Assembly (NCBI GenBank): GCA_963807735.1
Contig: CAWEDI010000028.1
Span: 1-64,000 of the forward strand
From: Roseiarcus sp963807735
GTDB lineage: Bacteria > Pseudomonadota > Alphaproteobacteria > Rhizobiales > Beijerinckiaceae
Length of the DNA stretch: 64,000 nucleotides
Direction: 5' to 3'
In this document: piece after piece, positions 19,145-29,105 of the stretch
How the letters are laid out: each line of letters opens with the position of its first letter
Numbering within the stretch: the first letter of the stretch is position 1
Notes under the pieces: model-generated
Database searches by the model: none
The model's input: the letters and a program-made list of their open reading frames with translations, nothing else
Told to the model about the DNA's origin: nothing
Translations under genes and position numbers: made by a program

Positions 19145-20986
19145 ATGCCTGCCTATCGCTCGCGCACGACCACCCACGGCCGAAACATGGCGGGCGCTCG
19201 CGGCCTCTGGCGCGCGACCGGGGTCAAAGAGGGCGATTTCGGCAAGCCCATCATCGCCATCGCCAATTCCTTCACGCAGTTCGTGCCCGGACACGTGCAT
19301 TTGAAGGACTTGGGGCAGCTTGTCGCGCGCGAGGTCGAGGCGGCCGGCGGCATCGCCAAGGAGTTCAATACAATCGCGGTCGACGACGGCATCGCCATGG
19401 GCCACGACGGAATGCTTTATTCCTTGCCCTCGCGCGAGATCATCGCCGACAGCGTCGAGTACATGGTCAACGCGCATTGCGCCGACGCGCTGATCTGCAT
19501 CTCCAACTGCGACAAGATAACCCCTGGCATGCTGATGGCGGCGCTGCGGCTCAACATCCCCGCCGTGTTCGTCTCCGGCGGCCCGATGGAGGCCGGCAAG
19601 GTCGAGATCAAGGGCAAGGTCAAATCCGTCGATCTGATCGACGCGATGGTGATGGCCGCCGACGACCGCTATTCCGAGTCCGAAGTGAAGGCGATGGAGC
19701 GCGCCGCCTGCCCGACTTGCGGCTCCTGCTCCGGCATGTTCACCGCCAATTCGATGAACTGTCTGACCGAGGCGCTCGGCCTGTCGCTGCCCGGCAACGG
19801 CACGATCGTCGCCACCCACGCCGATCGCAAGCGGCTGTTCGTCGAGGCCGGCCATCTGATCGTCGATCTGGCGCGGCGCTACTATGAGGACAACGACGAA
19901 AGCGTGCTGCCGCGCAATGTCGCGAGCTTCAAGGCGTTCGAGAACGCCATGACGCTCGACATCTCCATGGGCGGCTCGACCAACACCGTGCTGCACCTGC
20001 TCGCCGCCGCGCACGAGGCGGAGATCGACTTCACCATGGCCGACATCGACCGGCTGTCGCGCCGCGTTCCGGTGCTGTGCAAGGTGGCGCCTTCCGTCGC
20101 GGACGTGCATGTGGAGGACGTGCATCGCGCCGGAGGCATTCCGGCGATCCTCGGCGAGCTCGACCGCGCCGGGCTGCTCAACCGCGACGTCGCCATGGTT
20201 CATGCGCCCTCGCTCGATCACGCCCTGTCGCGCAACGACATCAAGCGCTCGACCAGCAACGCTACCCGCGAATTCTTCGCCGCGGCGCCGGGCGGCGTGC
20301 CGACGCAAGTCGCCTTCAGCCAGAACGCGCGCTATGAGGAGCTGGACGAAGACCGCGAGAAGGGCGTGATCCGCGACAACGCCCACGCCTTCTCGAAGGA
20401 CGGCGGCCTCGCCGTGCTCTACGGCAATCTCGCTGTCGACGGCTGCATCGTGAAGACGGCCGGCGTCGACGAGAGCATTCTGAAGTTCGAGGGTCCGGTG
20501 AAAATCTTCGAGAGCCAGGACGACGCCTCGCACGGCATTCTCAACGGCGGCGTGGTCGCCGGCGACGTGGTGGTGATCCGCTACGAGGGCCCGCGCGGCG
20601 GCCCCGGCATGCAGGAGATGCTGTATCCGACGAGCTACCTGAAATCGAAGGGCCTCGGCAAGGACTGCGCGCTCATCACTGACGGACGCTTCTCCGGCGG
20701 CACGTCGGGGCTCTCGATCGGCCATGTCTCGCCGGAAGCGGCGGAAGGCGGGTTGATCGGCCTCGTGCAGGCCGGCGACCGTATTTCCATCGACATCCCG
20801 GCGCGCAAGATCGAGCTGCTCGTCTCCGACGAGGAACTCGCGCATCGCCGCGCGGCGATGGAGGACAAAGGCGCGGCCGCCTGGAAGCCGGAGAAGCCGC
20901 GCAAGCGAAAAATCACGACCGCCCTGCGCGCCTACGCCGCCTTCGCCCAAAGCGCGGCGCGCGGCGCGGTGCGCCTCGTGCCCTGA
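19145..20986 (+). CDS. ilvD: Dihydroxy-acid dehydratase IlvD
   Basis: The 613-residue iron-sulphur enzyme makes the 2-keto acid precursors of valine and isoleucine from dihydroxy acids. It starts MPAYRSRTTTHGRNMAGARG as usual, with conserved blocks ISNCDKITPGM (cluster Cys), CPTCGSCSGMFTANSMNC and the C-terminal GRFSGGTSGLSIGHVSPEAA. Length is full. The upstream in-frame extension of 25 residues is rejected. A GH13 gene follows 43 bp downstream. Confidence 0.98.
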   Translation: MPAYRSRTTTHGRNMAGARGLWRATGVKEGDFGKPIIAIANSFTQFVPGHVHLKDLGQLVAREVEAAGGIAKEFNTIAVDDGIAMGHDGMLYSLPSREIIADSVEYMVNAHCADALICISNCDKITPGMLMAALRLNIPAVFVSGGPMEAGKVEIKGKVKSVDLIDAMVMAADDRYSESEVKAMERAACPTCGSCSGMFTANSMNCLTEALGLSLPGNGTIVATHADRKRLFVEAGHLIVDLARRYYEDNDESVLPRNVASFKAFENAMTLDISMGGSTNTVLHLLAAAHEAEIDFTMADIDRLSRRVPVLCKVAPSVADVHVEDVHRAGGIPAILGELDRAGLLNRDVAMVHAPSLDHALSRNDIKRSTSNATREFFAAAPGGVPTQVAFSQNARYEELDEDREKGVIRDNAHAFSKDGGLAVLYGNLAVDGCIVKTAGVDESILKFEGPVKIFESQDDASHGILNGGVVAGDVVVIRYEGPRGGPGMQEMLYPTSYLKSKGLGKDCALITDGRFSGGTSGLSIGHVSPEAAEGGLIGLVQAGDRISIDIPARKIELLVSDEELAHRRAAMEDKGAAAWKPEKPRKRKITTALRAYAAFAQSAARGAVRLVP

Positions 20987-21029
20987 AGCCGGCGCGAAAG
21001 GCCGCGGAGACGACGAATCGAGGCCATCC

Positions 21030-23015
21030 ATGCCGTCGCCGAAGCTCGATCAAACGACGCCCATGGGCGCCGCCTTGCTGCCGGGCGGCGGGGCGACCGT
21101 GAGGGTCTGGGCGCCGCGCGCGCAAAGCGTGGCGCTGGTGACGGGAAACGCCCTCGACCAACTCGGCGCCGCCGGTTTCAGCCCCGACCCCGCGACGCAA
21201 CTGGAGCGGCTCGGCGACGGGACTTGGGCCGGCTTCTGGCCGCAGGCGTCCGATGGGGCGCCTTACATATTTTATGTGCAGGGACCGCCGAACGGAACCG
21301 CGGGGCCGAAACGCGATCCCCGCGCGCGCGAACTGACGACGACGCCGGCGTTTCCGGGCTGCCGGTGCGTCGCGCTCGATCCCGCAGCTTTTCCGTGGGC
21401 GGCAGGAAATTGGCGCACGCCGCCCTACCCGCAATTCGTCATCTATCAGCTTCACATCGGCACATGGTCGGCGACCGACGCCGCCGGCCAGGATGCGCGC
21501 AGCGCTCGGCGCGGACGTTTTCTCGACGCCGCCTTAAAGCTCGACTATTTGCGCGACCTCGGGGTCAGCGCGATCCAGCTTCTGCCAATCCAGGAATACG
21601 ATACGCCCTACAGCGCCGGCTACAACGGCGTCGACTATTTCTCGCCCGAGGGCGACTATCAGGCCGTCGATCCCGCAGACCTCGACCGCTATCTGGTCGC
21701 GGTCAACGCGAGGCGGGGCAAGTTCGGCGCGGCGCCGCTGACGCGGGAGCAGCTTGCGCCCGGCGTCAATCAGCTCAAATGCCTGATCGACCTCGCCCAC
21801 CTCGAGGGGATCGCCGTCATTTTCGACCTCGTCTACAATCATGCCGGCGGCGGCTTTGATCCGGCGAGCCTGGCTTATTTCGATCGCCTGCCCGAAGGCG
21901 ACTTCGCAGACAGCCTTTATTTCACCCGTCAAGGTTGGTCCGGCGGCCAGGTTTTCAACTTTACCGACGCCAACGTTCGGCAATTCCTCATCGACAACGC
22001 GCGCTTCTTCGTCGACGAATATCGAATCGACGGCATCCGCTACGACGAGGTGCGCGTCATCTCCGACAATCAGCCGTTCGGCGCCGAGCTTTGCCGGGAT
22101 ATGACCGACACGCTGCGCTTCGGCGCGCCGTCGCTGTACCAGATCGCCGAATACTGGGATTGGGACCGCGCCAACCCGGTGACCCCGACGCCGCAGGGCC
22201 TCGGCTTCGACGCGGCGCTGGGCGACGGCCTGCGCGACGCGCTGCGCGGGCTGCTTGTCGAGGCTTCGGGCGGCGAGAACGCGGCGCTCAATCTCGATCC
22301 CGTCGCCGCCGCGTTCCGGCTGCCCTACGGCTATGATCACCCTTGGCGGATGGTGCAATGCCTGGAGAATCAGGACCTGACCTACGTCGACCACGAAAAG
22401 GACGGCGCCGCCCGCGTGGCGCGTCTCGCCGATCCGACCAATCCGCAAAGCTGGTACGCGCGCAGTCGTAGTCGCGCCGCGACCGCGCTGCTGTTCGCCG
22501 CGCCGGGCGTCCCGGCCTTGTTCATGGGCCAGGAGTTTCTCGAGGACAAGCTCTGGGCCGACGACGACAAGGACCATCCCGGCCATCTCATCTGGTGGGA
22601 CGGCCTCGCCAGCGACCCGCCGCGCGCCGACTTTCTGCGTTTCATGCAGGATCTCATCGCCTTGCGGCGGCGCGAGCCGGCGTTGTCGGGCGAGGGAACG
22701 GCGGTGACCCGCGTCAATTCCTACGACCGCGTGCTCGTCGTGCAGCGCTGGGTCGCGGACGGCGGGCCGGGGCAGGATGTCGTCGCCGTAGTGAGTTTCG
22801 ACGAACAGCCGAAATTTGGCTACCTTGTCGGACTGCCGCGTGCGGGCGTCTGGCGGGAGCTGTTCAACAGCGACGTCTACGACGGCAACCTCAATCCCGC
22901 GCCAGTGGGCAACGGCGGCGCCGTCGTCGCCGACGGTCCTGCCGTCGACGGCTTCGGGCAATCGGCGCGGCTGACGATCCCCGCCAACGGCGCCCTGTTT
23001 TTGAAGGCGGCTTGA
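21030..23015 (+). CDS. GH13 alpha-amylase family enzyme with N-terminal CBM48-like domain
   Basis: The 661-residue protein has an N-terminal beta domain (ATVRVWAPRAQSVALVTG) as in branching and trehalose-forming enzymes, then the GH13 barrel: FDLVYNH (about 263), GIRYDEV with the nucleophile Asp (about 334-340), IAEYWDWD with the acid Glu (about 372) and ENQDLTYVDHEKDG (about 447). The last motif has NQD where most family members have NHD. It resembles 1,4-alpha-glucan branching-type enzymes (GlgB-like; VDYFSPEGDY, PALFMGQEF) but is too divergent to assign GlgB or TreZ. It follows ilvD without evident functional link. Confidence 0.85.
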   Translation: MPSPKLDQTTPMGAALLPGGGATVRVWAPRAQSVALVTGNALDQLGAAGFSPDPATQLERLGDGTWAGFWPQASDGAPYIFYVQGPPNGTAGPKRDPRARELTTTPAFPGCRCVALDPAAFPWAAGNWRTPPYPQFVIYQLHIGTWSATDAAGQDARSARRGRFLDAALKLDYLRDLGVSAIQLLPIQEYDTPYSAGYNGVDYFSPEGDYQAVDPADLDRYLVAVNARRGKFGAAPLTREQLAPGVNQLKCLIDLAHLEGIAVIFDLVYNHAGGGFDPASLAYFDRLPEGDFADSLYFTRQGWSGGQVFNFTDANVRQFLIDNARFFVDEYRIDGIRYDEVRVISDNQPFGAELCRDMTDTLRFGAPSLYQIAEYWDWDRANPVTPTPQGLGFDAALGDGLRDALRGLLVEASGGENAALNLDPVAAAFRLPYGYDHPWRMVQCLENQDLTYVDHEKDGAARVARLADPTNPQSWYARSRSRAATALLFAAPGVPALFMGQEFLEDKLWADDDKDHPGHLIWWDGLASDPPRADFLRFMQDLIALRRREPALSGEGTAVTRVNSYDRVLVVQRWVADGGPGQDVVAVVSFDEQPKFGYLVGLPRAGVWRELFNSDVYDGNLNPAPVGNGGAVVADGPAVDGFGQSARLTIPANGALFLKAA

Positions 23016-23025
23016 GGCCGCGGCG

Positions 23026-23361
23026 TCAGACGAGTTCGCCGCCTTCGCGCACCCAGCCGGTTGCGCCGCCCTTGTAGTGCCAGATGTCGGTGAATCCCGC
23101 GGCGCGGGCGCGGGTGAGCGCGGTCATCGAGCGATTGCCGGAGCGGCAGATCAGGACGACCGGCTTGTCGCGCGGCAGTTCGGCGGGATCAAACGCCGAC
23201 AGCGGCAGCAATTGGCTGCCGGCGATATGGCCCGCTTCCCATTCGTTCGGCTCGCGCACGTCGACGAGCGCGACCGTACCGTCCGCCAGCGCCTTGACCA
23301 GCGCCGGATAGGTGATTTCGTCGGCGTTCGCGCCGCCGCGGTCGAGTGTGTCAGCGCCCAA
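23026..23361 (-). CDS. Single-domain rhodanese-like protein
   Basis: The 111-residue protein is one rhodanese domain: ALVDVREPNEWEAGHIAGSQ, active-site Cys in VVLICRSGNRS, and the C-terminal WHYKGGATGWVREG. Such proteins move sulphane sulphur; the target is unknown. The start is TTG at 23361, supported by a strong AGGAGG 8 nt upstream and no ATG in the right place. It is convergent with the GH13 gene, whose stop is 10 bp away. Confidence 0.9.
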   Translation of the reverse strand: MGADTLDRGGANADEITYPALVKALADGTVALVDVREPNEWEAGHIAGSQLLPLSAFDPAELPRDKPVVLICRSGNRSMTALTRARAAGFTDIWHYKGGATGWVREGGELV

Positions 23362-23446
23362 GTTCGATCCTCCTGCAAGCGTTTCGCACGTCCCTTAGCG
23401 CGAGCGGCGCTTGTCCGCAAAAGCGCGCCCGTCTAACGTTCGCTCT

Positions 23447-24760
23447 ATGGTTCCCGATCTCGCGACGCGCGTCTACAATCACACGTTCCGCATCGACCCG
23501 ATCGTGCGGACGCTGCTGGACACCGATTTCTATAAGCTGCTCATGCTGCAAATGATCTGGCGGCTGCACCGCCATCGGCGCGTGACTTTCGAGCTCATCA
23601 ATCGCACGACCCATGTCCGGCTAGCCGACAGCGTCAACGAGCGCGAGCTGACCGATCAACTCGATCATGCGCGCAGCCTCCGCCTCGCCAAGAACGAGTT
23701 GATCTGGCTCGCCGGCAACACCTTCTATGGCGCCAAGCAGATTTTCGAACCGGCGTTCATGGAATGGCTCGCCGAATTCCGTTTGCCCGAATACGAGCTG
23801 ACTCGGCGCGACGGCCAATACGAGCTGCGCTTCGAAGGGCGCTGGTGCGAGACGACGATGTGGGAGATTCCCGCGCTCGCCATCATCAACGAACTTCGCG
23901 CCCGCGCGGCAATGCGCGGCATGAGCCGGTTCGACCTCGACGTGCTTTACGCGCGCGCCAAGGCGAAGCTGTGGAGCAAGGTCGAACGGCTGCGCGTGTT
24001 GAAGCGCGAGGGACCGTTGCGCATTTCCGACTTCGGCACGCGGCGTCGGCACGGCTTCCTTTGGCAGCGCTGGTGCGTCGAGGCGATGCAGGAGGGCCTT
24101 GGCGACACGTTCATCGGCACCTCCAACATCAAACATGCGATGGACACGGGGCTGGAGGCGATCGGCACCAACGCCCACGAATTGCCTATGGTCTACGCCG
24201 CGCTCGCGGACAGCGACGAAGCGCTGCGCGACGCGCCCTATCAGGTGCTGCGCGACTGGTCGAACATGTATGGCGGCAACTTGCTGATCGTCCTGCCGGA
24301 TTGTTTCGGCACCACCACGTTCCTGGCTCGCGCGCCCGACTGGGTGGCGGACTGGAAAGGCGCGCGCCCGGATTCGAAATCGCCGCTAGACGCGGCGCGC
24401 GAGTTGATCGCGTGGTGGCGCGCGCGCGGTCGCGATCCGCATGAAAAGCTCATCGTGCTGTCCGACGCGATGGACGTCAATTCCATCGAAACCGCGGCGC
24501 GGGCGTTGAGAGGATCGGCCAATCTGTCGATCGGCTGGGGCACCAACCTGACCAACGATTTCAAGGGCTGCGCGCCGGCCGGCGCGGACGGCGAGCTCGC
24601 CGCGATTTCGCTGGTGTGCAAGGTGGTGGCGGCGGAGGGGCGCCCGGCGGTGAAGCTTTCCGACAATCCCAACAAGGTGATGGGGCCGCCGGCGGAGATC
24701 GAGCGCTATATCCGGGTGTTCGGCGCCGCCGGGATGAGCGCGCTGCCGGTGACGGTGTAA
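23447..24760 (+). CDS. pncB: Nicotinate phosphoribosyltransferase
   Basis: The 437-residue enzyme attaches PRPP to nicotinate in NAD salvage. It has the family opening DPIVRTLLDTDFYKLLMLQ, GRWCETTMWEIPALAIINEL, the phosphohistidine-region FGTRRRHGF, and GWGTNLTNDF near the end. I set the start at ATG 23447 (MVPDLATRVYN); a TTG at 23411 would add 12 residues without a ribosome site. It is divergent from the rhodanese gene. Confidence 0.95.
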   Translation: MVPDLATRVYNHTFRIDPIVRTLLDTDFYKLLMLQMIWRLHRHRRVTFELINRTTHVRLADSVNERELTDQLDHARSLRLAKNELIWLAGNTFYGAKQIFEPAFMEWLAEFRLPEYELTRRDGQYELRFEGRWCETTMWEIPALAIINELRARAAMRGMSRFDLDVLYARAKAKLWSKVERLRVLKREGPLRISDFGTRRRHGFLWQRWCVEAMQEGLGDTFIGTSNIKHAMDTGLEAIGTNAHELPMVYAALADSDEALRDAPYQVLRDWSNMYGGNLLIVLPDCFGTTTFLARAPDWVADWKGARPDSKSPLDAARELIAWWRARGRDPHEKLIVLSDAMDVNSIETAARALRGSANLSIGWGTNLTNDFKGCAPAGADGELAAISLVCKVVAAEGRPAVKLSDNPNKVMGPPAEIERYIRVFGAAGMSALPVTV

Positions 24761-24839
24761 AGCGACGAACTCTTCGTCAAGCGCCTTGACCCGAAGGGCC
24801 GCCGGCAACATAGTTTCAAAAAAGCTCGCCATATGGGCG

Positions 24840-26474
24840 ATGGGGGGAAACGCGTTGTTCAAACAATTGCTCACGCCGGTGGGCGACAGTCTCGCGCTTT
24901 CCTTTCTCGTCGCCGCCCTGCCTATCGTCGTCGTGCTGATAGGTCTCGGCGTTTTGCGCCGCCCGGCCTGGCAGGCCTCGCTCGCCGGCCTGGTCGTCGC
25001 CTTCTTCATCGCCGTCGTCGTCTGGGCGCCTGCCGCCCGCGCCTGGCGATGGACTCGATCGCTCAACGGCGTGGTGTTCGCGCTCTGGCCGGTGATGTGG
25101 ATCGTCTTCAACGCGATGCTGCTCTACAACATCGCCGTCGCCTCCGGGCGCTTCGACGCGTTCCGGCGCTGGACGCATCGAGCATCTGCCCAACGATCGC
25201 CGCGTCGTGCTGGTGGCGATCGGCTTCTGCTTCGGCGCGTTGCTCGAAGGCGTCGCCGGCTTCGGCACGCCGGTGGCGATCACGTCGTCGCTGCTGATCC
25301 TTGTCGGCTTCGCGCCGCTGGAGGCGCTGGTTTTCGTGCTGATCTTCAACACCGCGCCGGTCGCCTTCGGCGCGCTCGGCGCGCCGGTGACGGTGCTCGG
25401 CGCGGTGACCGGTCTGCCGGCTGCGACGCTCGGGGCGATGATCGGCCGGCAATTGCCGTTCATGGCGCTGATCCTGCCGTTCTACGTGATGTTCGTCTAC
25501 GGCGGGATGCGCTCGGTCGCCGCGATGTGGCCGGTGCTGCTGGTCGCCGGCGGCAGCTTCGCGTTTTGCCAGTTCGCCGCCTCCAATCTGCTCGATTATT
25601 CGTTGACCGACGTGCTCGCCTCGCTCGGCTCGCTGATCGTCACCCTGGGCTTCCTGATGGTCTGGACGCCGCGCGCCCGATCCTGAATTCGCCATCGTCA
25701 CGCCGCACGGACGCGATCGCTGGCGTTTCCGACGTGCCCGCCTGGCAAGGCTGGATTGCCCTGGCTGATCGTCGCGGCCGTCGTCATCGTCTGGACCTCG
25801 TTCGGCGTGTTCAAAATCGGTCAAACCAACGTGCCGTGGCCGGGCCTCGACAAGGCGATTTCGATCACGCTCTACAACAACAAGCCCTATGCCGCGGTCT
25901 GGAGCTTCCAGCCGCTGGCGACCGGCACCGGCATCTTGGTCGCCGCGATCCTCACCGCGCTCGTTTGCGGCGTCGGACCGGCGCGCTTCCTCAAGGCCGC
26001 GGGCGAGACCGCCGCGCAGATCTGGATCGCGGTCGTCACCGTCTGCCTCATCGTCGGCCTCGCCTATCTGATGAACTATTCCGGGCTCGCCTATACGCTC
26101 GGGCAAGGCGTGGCCTCGGTCGGTCGCGCTGTTCGTGCTGCTGTCGCCGTTCCTCGGTTGGGTCGGCGGTGTTCCTTTCCGGCAGCGACACCTCCGGCAA
26201 CGCGCTGTTCGGCAATCTGCAAGTCGTCGCCGCCAAGCAGCTCAACCTCAGCCCGGTGTTGTTCGCGGCGGCGAATTCCTCCGGCGGCGTGATGGGCAAG
26301 ATGATCTCGCCGCAGAACATCGCCACCGGCGTTTCTGTCACCGCTCTCAAGGGCCAGGAGGGCGAGGTGTTCGCCCGCACGTTCCCGCATTCGATCGTGC
26401 TGACGCTCCTGCTCGGGCTGCTGGTCGCGGTGGAGCAATATCTGATACCCTGGATCATTCCGGCCGCTCACTGA
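24840..26474 (+). pseudogene. Glycolate/L-lactate permease (GlcA/LldP family), six frameshifts
   Basis: LctP/GlcA-family sequence runs the whole length but jumps frame: MGGNALFKQLLTPVGDSLAL, then IGFCFGALLEGVAGFGTPVA, LPWLIVAAVVIVWTSFGVFK, LFVLLSPFLGW and SGSDTSGNALFGNLQVVAAK. The breaks, at about 25180, 25675, 25725, 25750, 26115 and 26165, are each explained by one extra base; removing six bases gives 542 residues, near family length. No in-frame stop or damaged motif is seen between breaks. It is followed 12 bp on by glcD, so glycolate import is the likely role. Decay and sequencing error are both possible. Confidence 0.85.
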
Positions 26475-26486
26475 CGGAAGCCCGCC

Positions 26487-27928
26487 ATGTCGCAGATCGC
26501 CTTTCCGAAACCCGACCCCGCGATATCTGGCACGGGCCGACGCGATCCGCGCCGCGTTGCGCGCGTTGCTGCCGGAGGAATGCGTGGTCATCGACGAGGC
26601 CGGCCGGCGCGCCTTCGAGACCGACGCGCTGACCGCCTATCGCCGCCTGCCGCTCGCCGTCGTCGCTGCCGCGCACCACCGAAGAGGTCGCGCAGCGCGC
26701 TGAAGTTCTGCCGCGAACAGGACGTCAACATCGTGCCGCGCGGCGCCGGCACCTCGCTCGCCGGCGGCGCGGTGCCGCAGGAGGACGCGATCGTCATCGG
26801 CCTCTCCAAGATGAACCGCATCCTCGAGATCAACTACGCCGACCGCTACGCGCGCGTCGAGGCCGGCGTCACCAATCTCGCGATCTCCGAGGCGGTCGCG
26901 GCGGACGGCTTCTTCTACGCGCCCGATCCGTCCTCGCAGCTCGCCTGCACGATCGGCGGCAATATCGCGATGAACTCCGGCGGCGCGCATTGCCTCAAAT
27001 ACGGCGTGACGATCAACAATCTGCTCGGCGTGCGTCTGGTCACGTTCGACGGCGAGATCGTCGATCATCGGCGGCCCCGCGCTCGACGCCGCGGGCCTCG
27101 ATTTCCTCGGCCTGATCTGCGGCGCCGAGGGCCAGCTCGGCATCGTCACCGAGGCGTGGGTGCGCATTCTGCCGATGGCGGAAGGCGCGCGGCCCGTGCT
27201 GTTCGGCTTCGACAGCGCCGAAGACGCGAGCCGCTGCGTCGCCGCGATCATCGGCGCCGGCATCGTGCCGGTGGCGATGGAGTACATGGACAAGCTCGCC
27301 ATCGAGATCACCGAGAATTTCGCCCACGCCGGCTATCCCGCTCGACGTCGAGGCGATGCTGATCATCGAGTCGAGGGCTCCCAGCAAGAGATCGACGCTG
27401 AGCTCGAAACGCATCCTCGATATCGCGCGCGCCCACAATGTACGCGTCGTGCGCGAGTCGCAGAGTCGGCGATGGAGAGCCGCACAAATCTGGAAGGGCC
27501 GCAAGTCGGCGTTCGGCGCCACCGGCCGCATCGCCGATTACATCTGCATGGACGGCACCGTGCCGACCGGCCAACTGCCGGAGGCGCTGCGCCGGGTCGC
27601 GAAAATCTGCGCCGACGAGGGCCTGCGCGTCGCCAACGTGTTTCATGCCGGCGATGGCAACATGCATCCGCTCATCCTCTACAACGTCAACGATCCCGCC
27701 GAGCAGGAAAAGGCCGAGCGCGCCGGCGCGCGCGTGCTGACGATGTCGGTCGAGCTCGGCGGCTGCCTCACCGGCGAGCATGGCGTCGGCATCGAGAAAC
27801 GCGATCTGATGACCACCCAATTCTCCGCCGCCGAGCTTGCGCAGCAGAAGCGCGTGCGCGCGGTGTTCGATCCCGGCGGGCGCTTCAATCCGGCCAAGGT
27901 GTTTCCGCTCGAGGAGCGGGCTGCGTGA
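26487..27928 (+). pseudogene. glcD: Glycolate oxidase FAD subunit GlcD, multiple frameshifts
   Basis: GlcD sequence is spread over three frames: DAIRAALRALLPEECVVIDE, then the FAD-binding block FCREQDVNIVPRGAGTSLAG, SSQLACTIGGNIAMNSGGAH, GAEGQLGIVTEAWVRILPM, the C-terminal HAGDGNMHPL and LTGEHGVGIEKRDLM. I count seven one-base insertions (about 26520, 26665, 26695, 27065, 27340, 27410, 27470) and two one-base losses (about 27372, 27485). The net length fits one frame of 478 residues. GlcD with GlcE and GlcF oxidises glycolate (or D-lactate) at the membrane. The stop overlaps the glcE start as GTGA. Confidence 0.87.
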
Positions 27929-29105
27929 ACGACGTCGTTCTCGCGCCCGCCGACGAACGCGAGGCCGCCGAGATCGTGCTCGGCGCCAACGCACCGCTTC
28001 GAGATTTTTGGCGCGGGAACGCGTAGCGGTTTCGGCCGCCCACCGGGCCAAGGCGCCCGCCTCTCGACAGCAAAGCTCACCGGCATCGTCTTCCATGAGC
28101 CCGCCGAAATGACTTTGCGCGCGCGCGCGGGCACGCCGCTTGCTGAGGTCGAAGCTTCGCTCGCCACGGCACGGGCAGATGCTGCCGTTCGAGCCGATGG
28201 ACCCGCGCCCGCTGTTCGGCGCCGAGGGCGAGCCGACCGTCGGCGGCCTCGTCGCGACCGCGCTCGCCGGTCCGCGCCGCCTCGGCGCCGGCGCCGTTCG
28301 CGACAACCTGCTGGGCGTCAGGCTCGTCAACGGCCGCGGCGAAATCACCGCCGCCGGCGGCCGCGTGATGAAGAACGTCACCGGCCTCGATCTGGTGAAA
28401 ATCAACTGCGGCGCGCTCGGCACGCTCGGCCTTGTCACCGAGGCGACGTTCAAGTTGCTGCCGGTCCCGCGCGCCGAGGCGACCATCGTCGTCCGCCGTC
28501 TCGACGACGCCCGTGCGGTCGAAGCGATGGGGCGCGCGCTCGGCAGCCCGTACTCAGTCAGCGGCGCGGCGACGATCCACGCCGGCATGGGACGCGAATT
28601 CCCGCGCACGCTGCTGCGCATCGAAGGCTTCGAGGAATCCGTCGCCTACCGCACGGAGCGCCTGATCGCCCTGCTCGCCGACTTCGGCGCCAAACATGCG
28701 TTGCTCGGCGAGGAATCGAAACGCATGTGGCGGGCGATCCGCGACGGCGAGTTTCTCGCCGAGCCGCGAAACCGCGCTGTCTGGCGCGCCAGCCTCAAAC
28801 CCTCCGACGCGCCGGCCGCGCTCGCCGCGCTGGGTACGCTGGCGCGAGCGTCGCTGATCGACCTCGGGGGCGGCCTCGTCTGGTTCGCCACCGACCCGAC
28901 GATCGAGGCCGCCGCAGCCGCCCGCGCCAGCCTGCAACGCTTTGCCGGCCACCTCCATCTGATCCGCGCCGACGCCGCGCTGCGGGCCCGCGCGGACGTG
29001 TTCCCGCCGCTGACGCCGGCGCTGGCGCGGCTGACGCGCGGCGTCAAGGCGAGCCTCGATCCCAAAGGCCTGTTCAATCCGGGCCGCATGTACGCGGACA
29101 TCTGA
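27925..29105 (+). pseudogene. glcE: Glycolate oxidase subunit GlcE, two frameshifts
   Basis: Starting at GTG 27925, the GlcE-type FAD-binding protein is readable once two extra bases (about 27995 and 28163) are ignored: VNDVVLAPADEREAAEIVLG, then EIFGAGTRSGFGRP and MLPFEPMDPRPLFGAEGEPT. It then continues unbroken to the C-terminal LDPKGLFNPGRMYADI. The 1,181 nt length equals 393 codons plus two bases, which matches. The second two thirds are intact. It overlaps glcD upstream and glcF downstream (TGATG), a tight operon. Confidence 0.87.

Noticed and set aside
19010..21031. 673-residue minus-strand ORF opposite ilvD
   Set aside because: Shadow of ilvD; Arg/His-rich with no domain.
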